A stretch of DNA of 28,132 nt from contig CAZOIK010000136.1 in the NCBI GenBank assembly GCA_964579765.1, positions 1-28,132 of the forward strand. Reading direction: 5' to 3'. The first letter of the stretch is position 1. Each line of letters starts with the position of its first letter. Source of the stretch: DATNBT01 sp964579765. Its GTDB lineage: Bacteria; Acidobacteriota; Vicinamibacteria; Vicinamibacterales; CAVVIG01. Positions 16,156 to 25,298 of this stretch are shown here, in pieces. The position numbers and the translations under genes were made by a program. The notes under the pieces are model-generated. The model did not search any database, was not told the DNA's origin, and worked only from the letters and a program-made list of their open reading frames with translations.

Positions 16156-16182
16156 CCGCAGACAGGGCCGATTGTACAGCTG

Positions 16183-16194
16183 GTATGTACATAC
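16183..16194. promoter_or_regulatory. 12-bp palindrome in the DUF1592/histidine-kinase divergent promoter
   Basis: GTATGTACATAC is a perfect 12-bp palindrome in the 63 bases between the divergent starts 16155 (minus) and 16219 (plus). A related TGTAC half (16174-16178) and ACCATAC (16198-16204) flank it. The AT content stands out locally. An operator serving both promoters is inferred from symmetry and position. Confidence 0.5.
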
Positions 16195-16218
16195 GGGACC
16201 ATACTCTTCCGACATAAA

Positions 16219-18081
16219 ATGAGCGCCGCTTCAGGCCCACTGATGACCGCATCCAAAGACGTCACCAGAGACGTCACCAGCTGGACCGGCGCCGCGCCGG
16301 GCGCGCACAAGATGCGCACAATCACCGAGGCGGACGTCCGCGCCTACGCGCTCGCCCTGATCTCGTTCGCCGTGGCGCTGACCGCGACGCGGGCGAGCTG
16401 GCCGCTGCTCGCGCACACGCCGTTCATCCTGCTCTTCGGCGCCGTCTTCGTGACGTCGCACTGGGGCAACGAAGGCGCCGGGCTCGTCACCGTCGTCCTC
16501 GCCGCGCTGGCGTCGCAGTACATCGCGCCGGCGGGCGCGCGGCCGGCGTTTGCGGACAGCTCGCTCATCGTCTTCCTGATCGGCGGCGTCATCGGCAACC
16601 GCGTCATCAGCGCGCGCGGCCGCGTGGAGAAGAAGCTCGCGGCGAGCGAAGCGCAGGTGCGCGCGAGCTGGGACAGCGCGGCCGTCGGCACGGCGCTGCT
16701 CAACGCGCACGGGCAGGTGGAGCGCCTCAACCCGGCGATGGAGCGGCTGCTCGACTACCCGAGCGCCGCGTGGGCCGGGACGTCCATCGGCTACTTCACG
16801 CACAAGGACGACGCCGCCGAGGAACGCGCGTACTTCGAGCGGTTGACGTCGGGCGAGCTCGACGACTATCAGATCGAACAGCGCCTGCGCCGCCGCGACG
16901 GCGCGGTCATCTGGGCGCGCGTGACGATGTCGGCCGTGAAGGACGCGGGGCGTCCCACGGGCGCGCTGATGATGATCGAAGACATCACGAGCCGCCGGCA
17001 GGCCGAAGACGCGCTGCGCGCCTCGGAAGTGAAGCTGCGCGGGCTCTTCGAGAGCGTGCCGGTCGGCCTGTTCCAGACCTCGCCCGACGGCGCGCTCGTC
17101 GCCGCGAACCCGGCGCTCGTGTCGATGCTCGGGTACGACAGCGACGAGGCGATCCGCCAGCTCAACGTCGCCGATCTCTTCGCCGATCCCGGCATGCGCG
17201 CCGCCGTGCGCGAGTCGCTGGCGACTCGGCGTCCCGAGATCCCGAACACGCAGACGCTGCTCGAGCGGCGCGACGGCCGGTTCATCACGGCCGTCATCGG
17301 CGCGCGCGCCGTGCGCGACCGGTCGGGCGTCGTGCGATCGTACGAGGGCAACGTCCTCGATCTCTCCGACCGGCAGGCGCTCGAGGCGCAGCTCTATCAC
17401 GCGCAGAAGCAGGACGCGCTCGGCCGTCTCGTCAGCGGCGTCGTCCACGACTTCAGCAACCTGCTCACCGCGATCGGCGGGTCGGCGGAGCTCGCCATGC
17501 GCGACGTCGGGTCGCCGTCGCAGCGCGCGGACCTCGAAGAGGTGTTGAAGGCCAGCCAGCGCGCCGCGGCGCTGACGCGCCAGCTGATGTCCTTCAGCCG
17601 CCGCGAGAAGCTCGAGCCGCAGGTGCTCGATCTGAACGGCATCATCACCGACGCCGGCGCCCTGCTGCAGCGGCTGATCGGGCCGCAGGTCGAAGTGCGG
17701 TTCGCGCTCGCCGACAACCTGCACCCGATCAAGGGCCATCCGGGCCAGATCGAGCAGATCCTCGTCAACCTCGCGGTCAACGCGCGCGACGCGATGCCGG
17801 ACGGCGGCCGCCTGTCGTTCGAGACGTCGAACGTCATGCCGACGGCCGGCGGCGACCGCTACGTCCGGATGGTCGTCTCCGACACCGGGACCGGCATGGA
17901 CGAACTGACGAAGGCGCGGCTCTTCGAGCCGTTCTTCACGACCAAAGATCCCGGCAAAGGCACCGGCCTCGGCCTCGCCACCGTCAACAGCATCGTCAAC
18001 CGCGCGAGCGGCCGCATCACCGTCGAGAGCGAGCCGGGCGCCGGCACGACGTTCCGCATCGAATTCCCCGCCGCGAGCTAA
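16219..18081 (+). CDS. Membrane histidine kinase with DUF4118-like N-terminus and two PAS domains
   Basis: This 620-residue sensor kinase has an N-terminal membrane part (about 40-130: hydrophobic helices near 43-60, 65-80, 88-104, 115-130) of the DUF4118/KdpD-like type. PAS domains follow at about 145-260 and 270-385. HisKA has H410 in GVVHDFSNLLTAIGG, typical of hybrid-type kinases, though no receiver domain follows. HATPase_c has N521 (NLAVNARDAMPDGG), DTGTGM (555-560), FEPFFTTK and GTGLGL (581-586). The start ATG 16219 is the first in frame after the divergent promoter. ATGs at 16243 and near 16312 are alternatives; residues 14-20 are encoded by a short direct repeat. No response regulator is adjacent. 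Divergence from the DUF1592-DUF1552-ankyrin operon suggests it senses something linked to that system. Confidence 0.9.
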   Translation: MSAASGPLMTASKDVTRDVTSWTGAAPGAHKMRTITEADVRAYALALISFAVALTATRASWPLLAHTPFILLFGAVFVTSHWGNEGAGLVTVVLAALASQYIAPAGARPAFADSSLIVFLIGGVIGNRVISARGRVEKKLAASEAQVRASWDSAAVGTALLNAHGQVERLNPAMERLLDYPSAAWAGTSIGYFTHKDDAAEERAYFERLTSGELDDYQIEQRLRRRDGAVIWARVTMSAVKDAGRPTGALMMIEDITSRRQAEDALRASEVKLRGLFESVPVGLFQTSPDGALVAANPALVSMLGYDSDEAIRQLNVADLFADPGMRAAVRESLATRRPEIPNTQTLLERRDGRFITAVIGARAVRDRSGVVRSYEGNVLDLSDRQALEAQLYHAQKQDALGRLVSGVVHDFSNLLTAIGGSAELAMRDVGSPSQRADLEEVLKASQRAAALTRQLMSFSRREKLEPQVLDLNGIITDAGALLQRLIGPQVEVRFALADNLHPIKGHPGQIEQILVNLAVNARDAMPDGGRLSFETSNVMPTAGGDRYVRMVVSDTGTGMDELTKARLFEPFFTTKDPGKGTGLGLATVNSIVNRASGRITVESEPGAGTTFRIEFPAAS

Positions 18082-18094
18082 GGCGTGCGGACAA

Positions 18095-19237
18095 TCACTT
18101 CACGACCTTCCGCAGCTGGTCGCCGAGCGACCCGAGGCGCTCGGGCGCAGCCGGCAGCGACGCCGCCGAACCGTCGTCGTCCTGCGGTACCCGGCGATCC
18201 GCCGCGGGCGCGACGCCAATCCGCCGCTTGTCAACGTCGAGGCTGACGATCTCGAACGCGGCCGTCGTGCCGAGCGCGAACGCCTGCTTCCAGTCCCTGG
18301 CGTGTCCGGCCGTCTCGAACGCGGACACATGCGCCAACGCTTCGATGCCGGGCTCGAGCTCGACGAACGCGCCGAAGTCCGCGAGGCGCGTGACACGGCC
18401 GGCGTGCACCTGGCCGACCGCGTATGTCGCCGGCACCTTCGACCACGGATCGGCGAGCAGCTGTTTCAACCCGAGCGCGATCTTCCGGCCGTCGTCTTCG
18501 ACGCGCAGCACCTTCACGGTGATCGGCTGCCCGGTCTCGACGACCTGCGACGGCACGACGCGTGACCACCCCATCTCCGACGCGTGCAGCAGTCCCTGGA
18601 CGCCGGCGCCCAGGTCCACGAACGCGCCGAAGTCGCGCACCGAGGCCACGCGGCCGGTCAGCACGGCATCGACGGCGATCGACCGGCGCACCTCCGCCGC
18701 GGCCGCCTGCTGCTGCGCTTCGAGCAGCGCGCGCCGCGAGACGACGATGTTGCGGCCGCCGGCGCCGTACTCCGTGATGCGGAATTCGTAGACGCGACCG
18801 AGATGCTGCTCGGCGCTGGTGCCGCGAGCGGCGTCGATCTGCGAAAAGGGGCAGAACGCGCGGCTGCCGCCGACGCGGACGTCGTAGCCGCCCTTCACCT
18901 CGCGTTCGACCTTGCCCTCGACGGTCAGGCCGGCGCGGAACGCGTCTTCGAGCTCGGTGTTCGTCGCGCCGCGGGCGAGCTTGTACGAGAGCGTCAGCCC
19001 GCCCTCGGTGGACGTCACGACGGCGCGGATGCGGTCGCCGACCTTCGCGTGGATCGCGCCGGTGTCGTCCTTCAGCTCGCCGATGTCGATCAGCGCCTCG
19101 CCCTTGCCGCCGATGTCAACGAAGGCGCCCTTCGCGTTGACGGCGACGATGGTGCCATCGACGGCCTGGCCCTTGCGGACGGGCTTCGGCTTCAGGGATT
19201 GCTCGAACAGCGCGGCGAAGTCGTCGGAATCGCTCAT
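18095..19237 (-). CDS. Four-domain S1 RNA-binding protein (ribosomal protein S1-like)
   Basis: The 380-residue protein carries four S1 domains: about 22-86 (GQAVDGTIVAVNAKGAFVDI), 103-169 (GLTVEGKVEREVKGGYDV), 188-258 (VDAVLTGRVASVRDFGAFVD) and 273-343 (VGQVHAGRVTRLADFGAFVE). Domains 3 and 4 have the strongest FGAFV-type RNA-binding signature. True ribosomal S1 of Gram-negative bacteria has six domains and about 560 residues, so this is either a shortened S1 paralogue or a separate RNA-binding regulator. The acidic N-terminus (MSDSDDFAALFEQ) resembles the ribosome-contacting start of S1-like proteins. ATG 19237 has an extended -10 eight bases upstream, so the mRNA is probably almost leaderless. 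It is convergent with the kinase (13-base gap). Confidence 0.88.
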   Translation of the reverse strand: MSDSDDFAALFEQSLKPKPVRKGQAVDGTIVAVNAKGAFVDIGGKGEALIDIGELKDDTGAIHAKVGDRIRAVVTSTEGGLTLSYKLARGATNTELEDAFRAGLTVEGKVEREVKGGYDVRVGGSRAFCPFSQIDAARGTSAEQHLGRVYEFRITEYGAGGRNIVVSRRALLEAQQQAAAAEVRRSIAVDAVLTGRVASVRDFGAFVDLGAGVQGLLHASEMGWSRVVPSQVVETGQPITVKVLRVEDDGRKIALGLKQLLADPWSKVPATYAVGQVHAGRVTRLADFGAFVELEPGIEALAHVSAFETAGHARDWKQAFALGTTAAFEIVSLDVDKRRIGVAPAADRRVPQDDDGSAASLPAAPERLGSLGDQLRKVVK

Positions 19238-19245
19238 CGCATGCA

Positions 19246-19254
19246 GCTATAGCA
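19246..19254 (-). promoter_or_regulatory. Extended -10 promoter element (TGC-TATAGC)
   Basis: On the minus strand TGCTATAGC ends eight bases before ATG 19237, placing the transcription start within about two bases of the start codon. The TG one base before the hexamer makes it an extended -10. No clear -35 is visible. Confidence 0.45.
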
Positions 19255-19356
19255 CAAGCGACGGCGTGGTGTGCACCTTCGTTGCCTTCATCGCTGACGC
19301 ATCCGTACGTCACTTTCCTGCGTCGTCGGTTCTTCAACATTCCGTGCACTTTGCCG

Positions 19357-19385
19357 TTGCGGTTGTCGCGCGGCTGAGTTAAATA
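19357..19385 (+). promoter_or_regulatory. Candidate sigma70-type promoter for the exported HExxE protein
   Basis: TTGCGG (19357-19362) and TAAATA (19380-19385) are separated by 17 bases, 36 bases before ATG 19421. AAGGAG follows at the right distance from the start codon. A small hairpin CGAGT-TTGG-ACTCG lies in the leader. Confidence 0.5.
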
Positions 19386-19420
19386 GAGCCGTCGAGTTTG
19401 GACTCGCGAAGGAGTTGCTG

Positions 19421-20452
19421 ATGCTTCGACGCGCCCTCGCCCCCGCTGTCCTGTTTGCCGCAGTTGTGCTCGTCCTCGTCTCGCCGTTCTCGCGCGCAGA
19501 GGATCGAAGCCGTAGAGACGACGACGAGCCCGTCGGAGGCAGTCGTCAGATTGAATCAGGTCAGCCTGTCGCGTCCATCCATGCCACGGTCGAACGCATG
19601 GATCGCTTCCGACAGGCGCATCCACACGCGGCGCACGGCAGCACGCATGGGGGCACGGCCATCAAGGAGCTCTCGTATCACGGCGGGCTCGGCGGAAACG
19701 GTGTCGAAACGGCGCCGAAGATCTACCTCGTGTTCTGGGGATCACAGTGGATCAACGGGGATCCGAATGGCGAGGCCGTGCTGCTCGAGGCGTTCTACAA
19801 CGGCGTCGGCGGGAGCTCCTGGGCGCACTCGGTCACGCAGTACTGTCAGGGCGTGCGCAGCGGGACCGTCTTCTGCAATGGGGCTGGCACGGCGGCCGGC
19901 GATCCGCTGAACCTGCTGGCGGCCTATTGGTACGACAACACCGGCGCCGCGCCACGGCACCCGACGCAGTCGCAGCTTGCCGCAGAGGCCGCGAGAGCCG
20001 CGGCGCATTTCGGGAAGACCAGCGGCGCCAGCAACACAAACGTGCAGTACGTCGTCGCCACCGCGCATGGCAACAACGCCAGCGGCTTTGGCACGCAGTA
20101 CTGCGCCTGGCACAGCTCGGCCCGGTCGTCATACGGCACGCTCGCGTACACGAATCTTCCCTACATCACCGACGCGGGGACGAGTTGCGGCGCAAATTTC
20201 AACGGCCTCGGCCCGAGCGCGGGCGTGACGATCGTCGCCGGTCACGAAATGACCGAGACGATCACCGATCCGTTTCCGAACACCGGCTGGCTCGACCCGA
20301 ACGGCGCCGAGAACGCCGACAAGTGCGTGTGGATCTCGTCAGGTCAGGGCGCGGCGGCGGCGATCACGCTCAGCACCGGGACGTTTGCCGTGCAGTCGCT
20401 CTGGAGTAACGGCTTCAACAACGACGTCGGCGGCTGCGTCTTGTCGTACTGA
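19421..20452 (+). CDS. Exported protein with HExxE motif, putative metal-binding hydrolase of unknown function
   Basis: The 343-residue protein has a signal peptide (MLRRALAPAVLFAAVVLVLV ... RAED), then a basic/acidic low-complexity stretch (about 28-80) that may be a propeptide. The mature part begins near YHGGLGGNGVETAPKIYLVFWG. Near the C-terminus AGHEMTETITDPFPNTGW (H275, E276, E279, D283) is followed by NGAENADKCVW. HE-x-x-E followed by TDP and E-x-x-D-K-C recurs in a group of secreted bacterial and fungal proteins that includes distant relatives of plant EXORDIUM. Zinc binding or proteolysis is plausible but not demonstrated. Six or so cysteines suggest disulphides. ATG 19421 is fixed by AAGGAG at proper spacing; a TTG six bases upstream is less likely. 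It is convergent with dctA. Confidence 0.75.
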   Translation: MLRRALAPAVLFAAVVLVLVSPFSRAEDRSRRDDDEPVGGSRQIESGQPVASIHATVERMDRFRQAHPHAAHGSTHGGTAIKELSYHGGLGGNGVETAPKIYLVFWGSQWINGDPNGEAVLLEAFYNGVGGSSWAHSVTQYCQGVRSGTVFCNGAGTAAGDPLNLLAAYWYDNTGAAPRHPTQSQLAAEAARAAAHFGKTSGASNTNVQYVVATAHGNNASGFGTQYCAWHSSARSSYGTLAYTNLPYITDAGTSCGANFNGLGPSAGVTIVAGHEMTETITDPFPNTGWLDPNGAENADKCVWISSGQGAAAAITLSTGTFAVQSLWSNGFNNDVGGCVLSY

Positions 20453-20473
20453 GCCGGGCGATCGATCGCGCGA

Positions 20474-21817
20474 TCACGTACGTAGGGCGACCCTTTCAGG
20501 GTCGCCGAGCTCTTTCTCGAGCGTCGGGCGATCGAGCTGCTTGCACCGATCGCCGATGACGATGGCCGCGACGCTGTTGCCGATGGTGTTGGTGACGGCC
20601 ATCGCCTGGCCCATGAACCGGTGGATGCCGACGACGAGGACGACGCCCGCCACCGGCACGTGTCCTGCCGCGCTCAGCGTGCCGGCGAGCACGACGAGCG
20701 CCGCGCCCGCCACGCCCGCCACGCCTTTCGACGTCAGCGTCAGCACCGCGACGAGCACGATCTGCTCGCGCAGCGGCAGCGGCGTGTTCGTCGCCTGCGC
20801 GATGAAGACCGCGGCCATCGCCTGGTAGATCGCGCTGCCGTCGAGGTTGAGCGAGTAGCCGGCGGGAATCACGAGCCCGACGACCGGACGCGACACGCCG
20901 AGGTCCTCGAGCTTCGCCATCACCTGCGGCATCGCGGACTCCGACGACGACGTGCCGAAGGCGACGAACAGCTCCTCGCGCAGATACGTGATCAGCCGCC
21001 ACAGGCTGAACCCGCCCCACCACGCGATCGCGCCGAGGACGACGGCGATGAACAGCGCCGACGTGGCGTAGAAGTAGACGATCAGCTTCAGCAGCTGCGT
21101 CAGCGTGCCGACGCCGAACGCGCCGACGGTCGCCGCCATCGCGCCGAACGCGGCAATCGGCGCGGTCTTCATGATGAGCGCGACGAGGCGCAGCAGCGTC
21201 CGCGACAGCACGTCGATGAACTCGAACAGCGGCTTCCCTTTCGCGCCGATCGCGTTCAGCGCGAGGCCGAACACCACCGAGAACAGCAGCACCTGCAGGA
21301 TGTCGGATCGCGCGAGCGCGTCCACGATGCTCGTCGGGATCAGGTTGAGCAGGAACTCCGACACGCCGAGCGATCGGCCGGCCGTCACGTACTGCGCGAT
21401 GGCCGACGGATCGAGCTTCGTGACGTCCACGTTCATGCCGACGCCGGGCTTGAGCACGTTCACGGCGACGAGCCCGATGAGCAGCGCGATCGTGCTCACG
21501 ACCTCGAAGTAGAGGATCGTCAGCACGCCGGTCTTGCCGAGGGCCTTCACGTCGCCGACGCCCGCGATGCCGACGACGACGGTGCAGAAGACGACCGGCG
21601 CGACGATCATGCGGATCAGCCGGATGAACGCGTCGCCGAGCGGCCGGACCGACGCGCCGGCGGCCGGGAACACGTAGCCGAAGACGACGCCGGCGACGGT
21701 CGCGATGAACACCTGGCCGTACAGCGTCCTGTGAAACGCGACCGTCCTCGGTGCGCGTTCTCGGCGATCTCCGCGCTGATCGTCGTGGAGCTCAGAGAGC
21801 AATGGAATATCCGCCAT
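20474..21817 (-). CDS. dctA: Proton/sodium:dicarboxylate symporter of the DAACS family (DctA-like)
   Basis: This 447-residue inner-membrane carrier imports C4-dicarboxylates or acidic amino acids with H+ or Na+. Family hallmarks are present: IRLIRMIVAPVVFCTVVVGI (66-85), the HP1 serine motif TSSSES (289-294), YSLNLDGSAIY (321-331), MAVTNTIGNSVA (406-417) and IGDR near the end. The motif set leans to DctA/GltP type; exact substrate is open. ATG 21817 lies 26 bases inside the SDR gene, so translation is coupled to it. An unusually long polar N-terminal tail (HDDQRGDRRERAPR) precedes the first helix. The last ten residues (GDPERVALRT) and the stop codon area are encoded by a REP-like palindrome, implying that the natural C-terminus was replaced or extended. 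Confidence 0.93.
   Translation of the reverse strand: MADIPLLSELHDDQRGDRRERAPRTVAFHRTLYGQVFIATVAGVVFGYVFPAAGASVRPLGDAFIRLIRMIVAPVVFCTVVVGIAGVGDVKALGKTGVLTILYFEVVSTIALLIGLVAVNVLKPGVGMNVDVTKLDPSAIAQYVTAGRSLGVSEFLLNLIPTSIVDALARSDILQVLLFSVVFGLALNAIGAKGKPLFEFIDVLSRTLLRLVALIMKTAPIAAFGAMAATVGAFGVGTLTQLLKLIVYFYATSALFIAVVLGAIAWWGGFSLWRLITYLREELFVAFGTSSSESAMPQVMAKLEDLGVSRPVVGLVIPAGYSLNLDGSAIYQAMAAVFIAQATNTPLPLREQIVLVAVLTLTSKGVAGVAGAALVVLAGTLSAAGHVPVAGVVLVVGIHRFMGQAMAVTNTIGNSVAAIVIGDRCKQLDRPTLEKELGDPERVALRT
20478..20506. repeat. REP-like palindrome forming the 3' end of dctA
   Basis: GGCGACCCT-TTC-AGGGTCGCC (20486-20506) is a perfect 9-bp stem with a 3-base loop, preceded by CGTACGTA. It lies between the convergent stops at 20452 and 20474 and extends into dctA. 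It matches the unit at 12372-12405 in both stem and the CGTACG flank. Confidence 0.75.
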
Positions 21818-22550
21818 CGACGGGAATCGCCGTGCCCGTGATGAAGTCCGAGGCCGCGCCGGCGAGGAACACGGCGATGCCCGCGAGATCCTCGGGCCGG
21901 CCCCAGCGGCCGAGCGGGGTGCGTGCGACGGCGCTCTGCTCGAGACCGGGGATCTGCCGGCGCGCGCCGCGGCTGAGCTCGGTGTCGATCCAGCCCGGCA
22001 GCACCGCGTTCACCTGGATGTTGTCGGGCGCCCACGCGACGGCGAGCGACTTCGTGAGCTGCACGAGGCCGCCCTTGCTCGCGCCGTACGCCGGCGCGAA
22101 GGCGGCGCCGAAGGTGGACAGCAGCGATCCGACGTTCACGATCTTGCCGCCGCCGGCCTCCCGCATGTGCGGATACGCCGCGCGCGCGCACAGAAACGCG
22201 CTCGTCAGGTTGGCGTCCATGACGGCGCGCCACTCGTCGAGCGAGACCACGTGCGGCGGCTTGCGGATGTTCGTCCCGGCGTTGTTGACGAGGATGTCGA
22301 GCCGACCCCAGCGGCGCATGACGGCGTCCGTCATGGCAGCGACGGCCGCCTCGTCCGTCACGTCCACTTCGAATGCGGCCGCGTCGGCGCCGCTCGACGT
22401 CAGCGCGTCCACGGCCTCGCGCGACTTCGCGGCGTTGCGGGCCGCCACGGCGACTGCCGCGCCGGCCGCCGCCAGACCGCGCGCCATCCCGAGACCAATC
22501 CCGCCGTTGCCGCCGGTCACGACGGCCACGCGTCCGGTGAGCGTGAACAT
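21792..22550 (-). CDS. Short-chain dehydrogenase/reductase (KduD/gluconate dehydrogenase-like)
   Basis: This 252-residue classical SDR oxidoreductase uses NAD(P). The cofactor motif TGGNGGIG is at 12-19, the NNAG motif at 89-92, and the active site is N114, S142, Y155, K159 (YGASKG). The adenine-ribose region after strand 2 has AARNAAK, with R38 favouring NADP. The C-terminal GRWGRPEDLAGIAVFLAGAA and ITGTAIPVDGGYS are typical of 2-deoxy-D-gluconate 3-dehydrogenase/KduD-like enzymes, but substrate cannot be fixed from sequence. It follows ftsH by 30 bases of heptamer repeat and overlaps dctA by 26 bases, forming part of the DUF3617-ftsH-SDR-dctA set. Pairing with a carboxylate transporter fits a role in sugar-acid or hydroxy-acid metabolism. 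Confidence 0.9.
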   Translation of the reverse strand: MFTLTGRVAVVTGGNGGIGLGMARGLAAAGAAVAVAARNAAKSREAVDALTSSGADAAAFEVDVTDEAAVAAMTDAVMRRWGRLDILVNNAGTNIRKPPHVVSLDEWRAVMDANLTSAFLCARAAYPHMREAGGGKIVNVGSLLSTFGAAFAPAYGASKGGLVQLTKSLAVAWAPDNIQVNAVLPGWIDTELSRGARRQIPGLEQSAVARTPLGRWGRPEDLAGIAVFLAGAASDFITGTAIPVDGGYSIAL

Positions 22551-22580
22551 GCGGGCAGCAGTTTATCTGGTCCCTGGTAC

Positions 22581-24691
<2,111 letters not shown>

Positions 24692-24695
<4 letters not shown>

Positions 24696-25216
24696 TTCAC
24701 GTCGCCACAGTCCGCGGCGAGCCACGTGCTCGCGATGGTGCCATCCACGGTCATCGTCCTTCCCTGTTCAGTATCCATCGACTTGAACGTCCCCGTCACG
24801 CTGGTCGGCGATTGCGCCTCGAAGTGGAGCTGCACGGTGCGAGGGTGTTCCCCAGTGCAGACTTCGGTCGCGTCGAGCACGGTCGAGGTGTTGCGGTTGA
24901 CCGTGGTCTTGCAGTCGGGCTGGTTCTGATCGTCGGTGAACGTGCCGCGCTCGAGCCGCTCTTTCGTGAGGCAGCTCTTGGCGGTCTGCGTGTGCGCGCC
25001 GAGCATCTGCTTCATCATCGCCTCGACGCGCGCCCGCTGCTCAGGCGGCATTTTCGAGGTGTCGATGGCCGGCATCTGCCCGCCGACGTGGGTGGTGGAG
25101 GTGGTCTCCCACAGACCGAGCCGCACGTTGAGGGCCGGCGTGTCGGCCGCGGCGAGGAGTACGGGCAGGACGGCGGCAGTCAGGGCAATGCCGATGGAGC
25201 GTGACGGTGTGTGCAT
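24692..25216 (-). CDS. Exported DUF3617 protein
   Basis: This 174-residue protein has a signal peptide (about 1-24, IGIALTAAVLPVLLAAADTP). The mature part matches DUF3617: LGLWETTSTTHVGGQMP at its start, a Met/Lys-rich segment (PPEQRARVEAMMKQMLG), KSCLTKERLERG, and paired cysteines (SCLT ... PDCKTTV ... EVCTG ... ADCG) that probably form disulphides. DUF3617 proteins are small periplasmic beta-rich proteins of unknown role, frequent in Proteobacteria and Acidobacteria. ATG 25216 has GGAGG four bases upstream. The stop overlaps the ftsH start codon, so this gene leads the ftsH operon. A role beside a membrane protease (envelope quality control) is inference. Confidence 0.88.
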
Positions 25217-25264
25217 AAGGCCTCCGCCTCGGTGTCCGGTGCACGAGGCGCGACTGGTGAAGCA

Positions 25265-25285
25265 AGCGCGGTACCGCGCTACACT
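25265..25285 (+). promoter_or_regulatory. 16-bp palindrome abutting a -10-like TACACT before the nitrilase gene
   Basis: AGCGCGGTACCGCGCT (25265-25280) is a perfect 16-bp palindrome whose last base is the first base of TACACT (25280-25285), 13 bases before ATG 25299. It occupies the spacer/-35 region of the presumed promoter, the usual place for a repressor operator. It also lies in the 82-base divergent gap with the DUF3617-ftsH operon. Confidence 0.5.
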
Positions 25286-25298
25286 ACCCGGGGAGACG

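Noticed and set aside
13393..16218. Upstream extension of the PAS kinase frame over the DUF1592 and DUF1552 genes
   Set aside because: Antisense shadow of two strongly supported genes; the kinase begins after the divergent promoter.
21616..22233. Minus-strand ORF in another frame across the SDR/dctA junction
   Set aside because: Arginine-rich shadow of two genes with intact catalytic and transport motifs.
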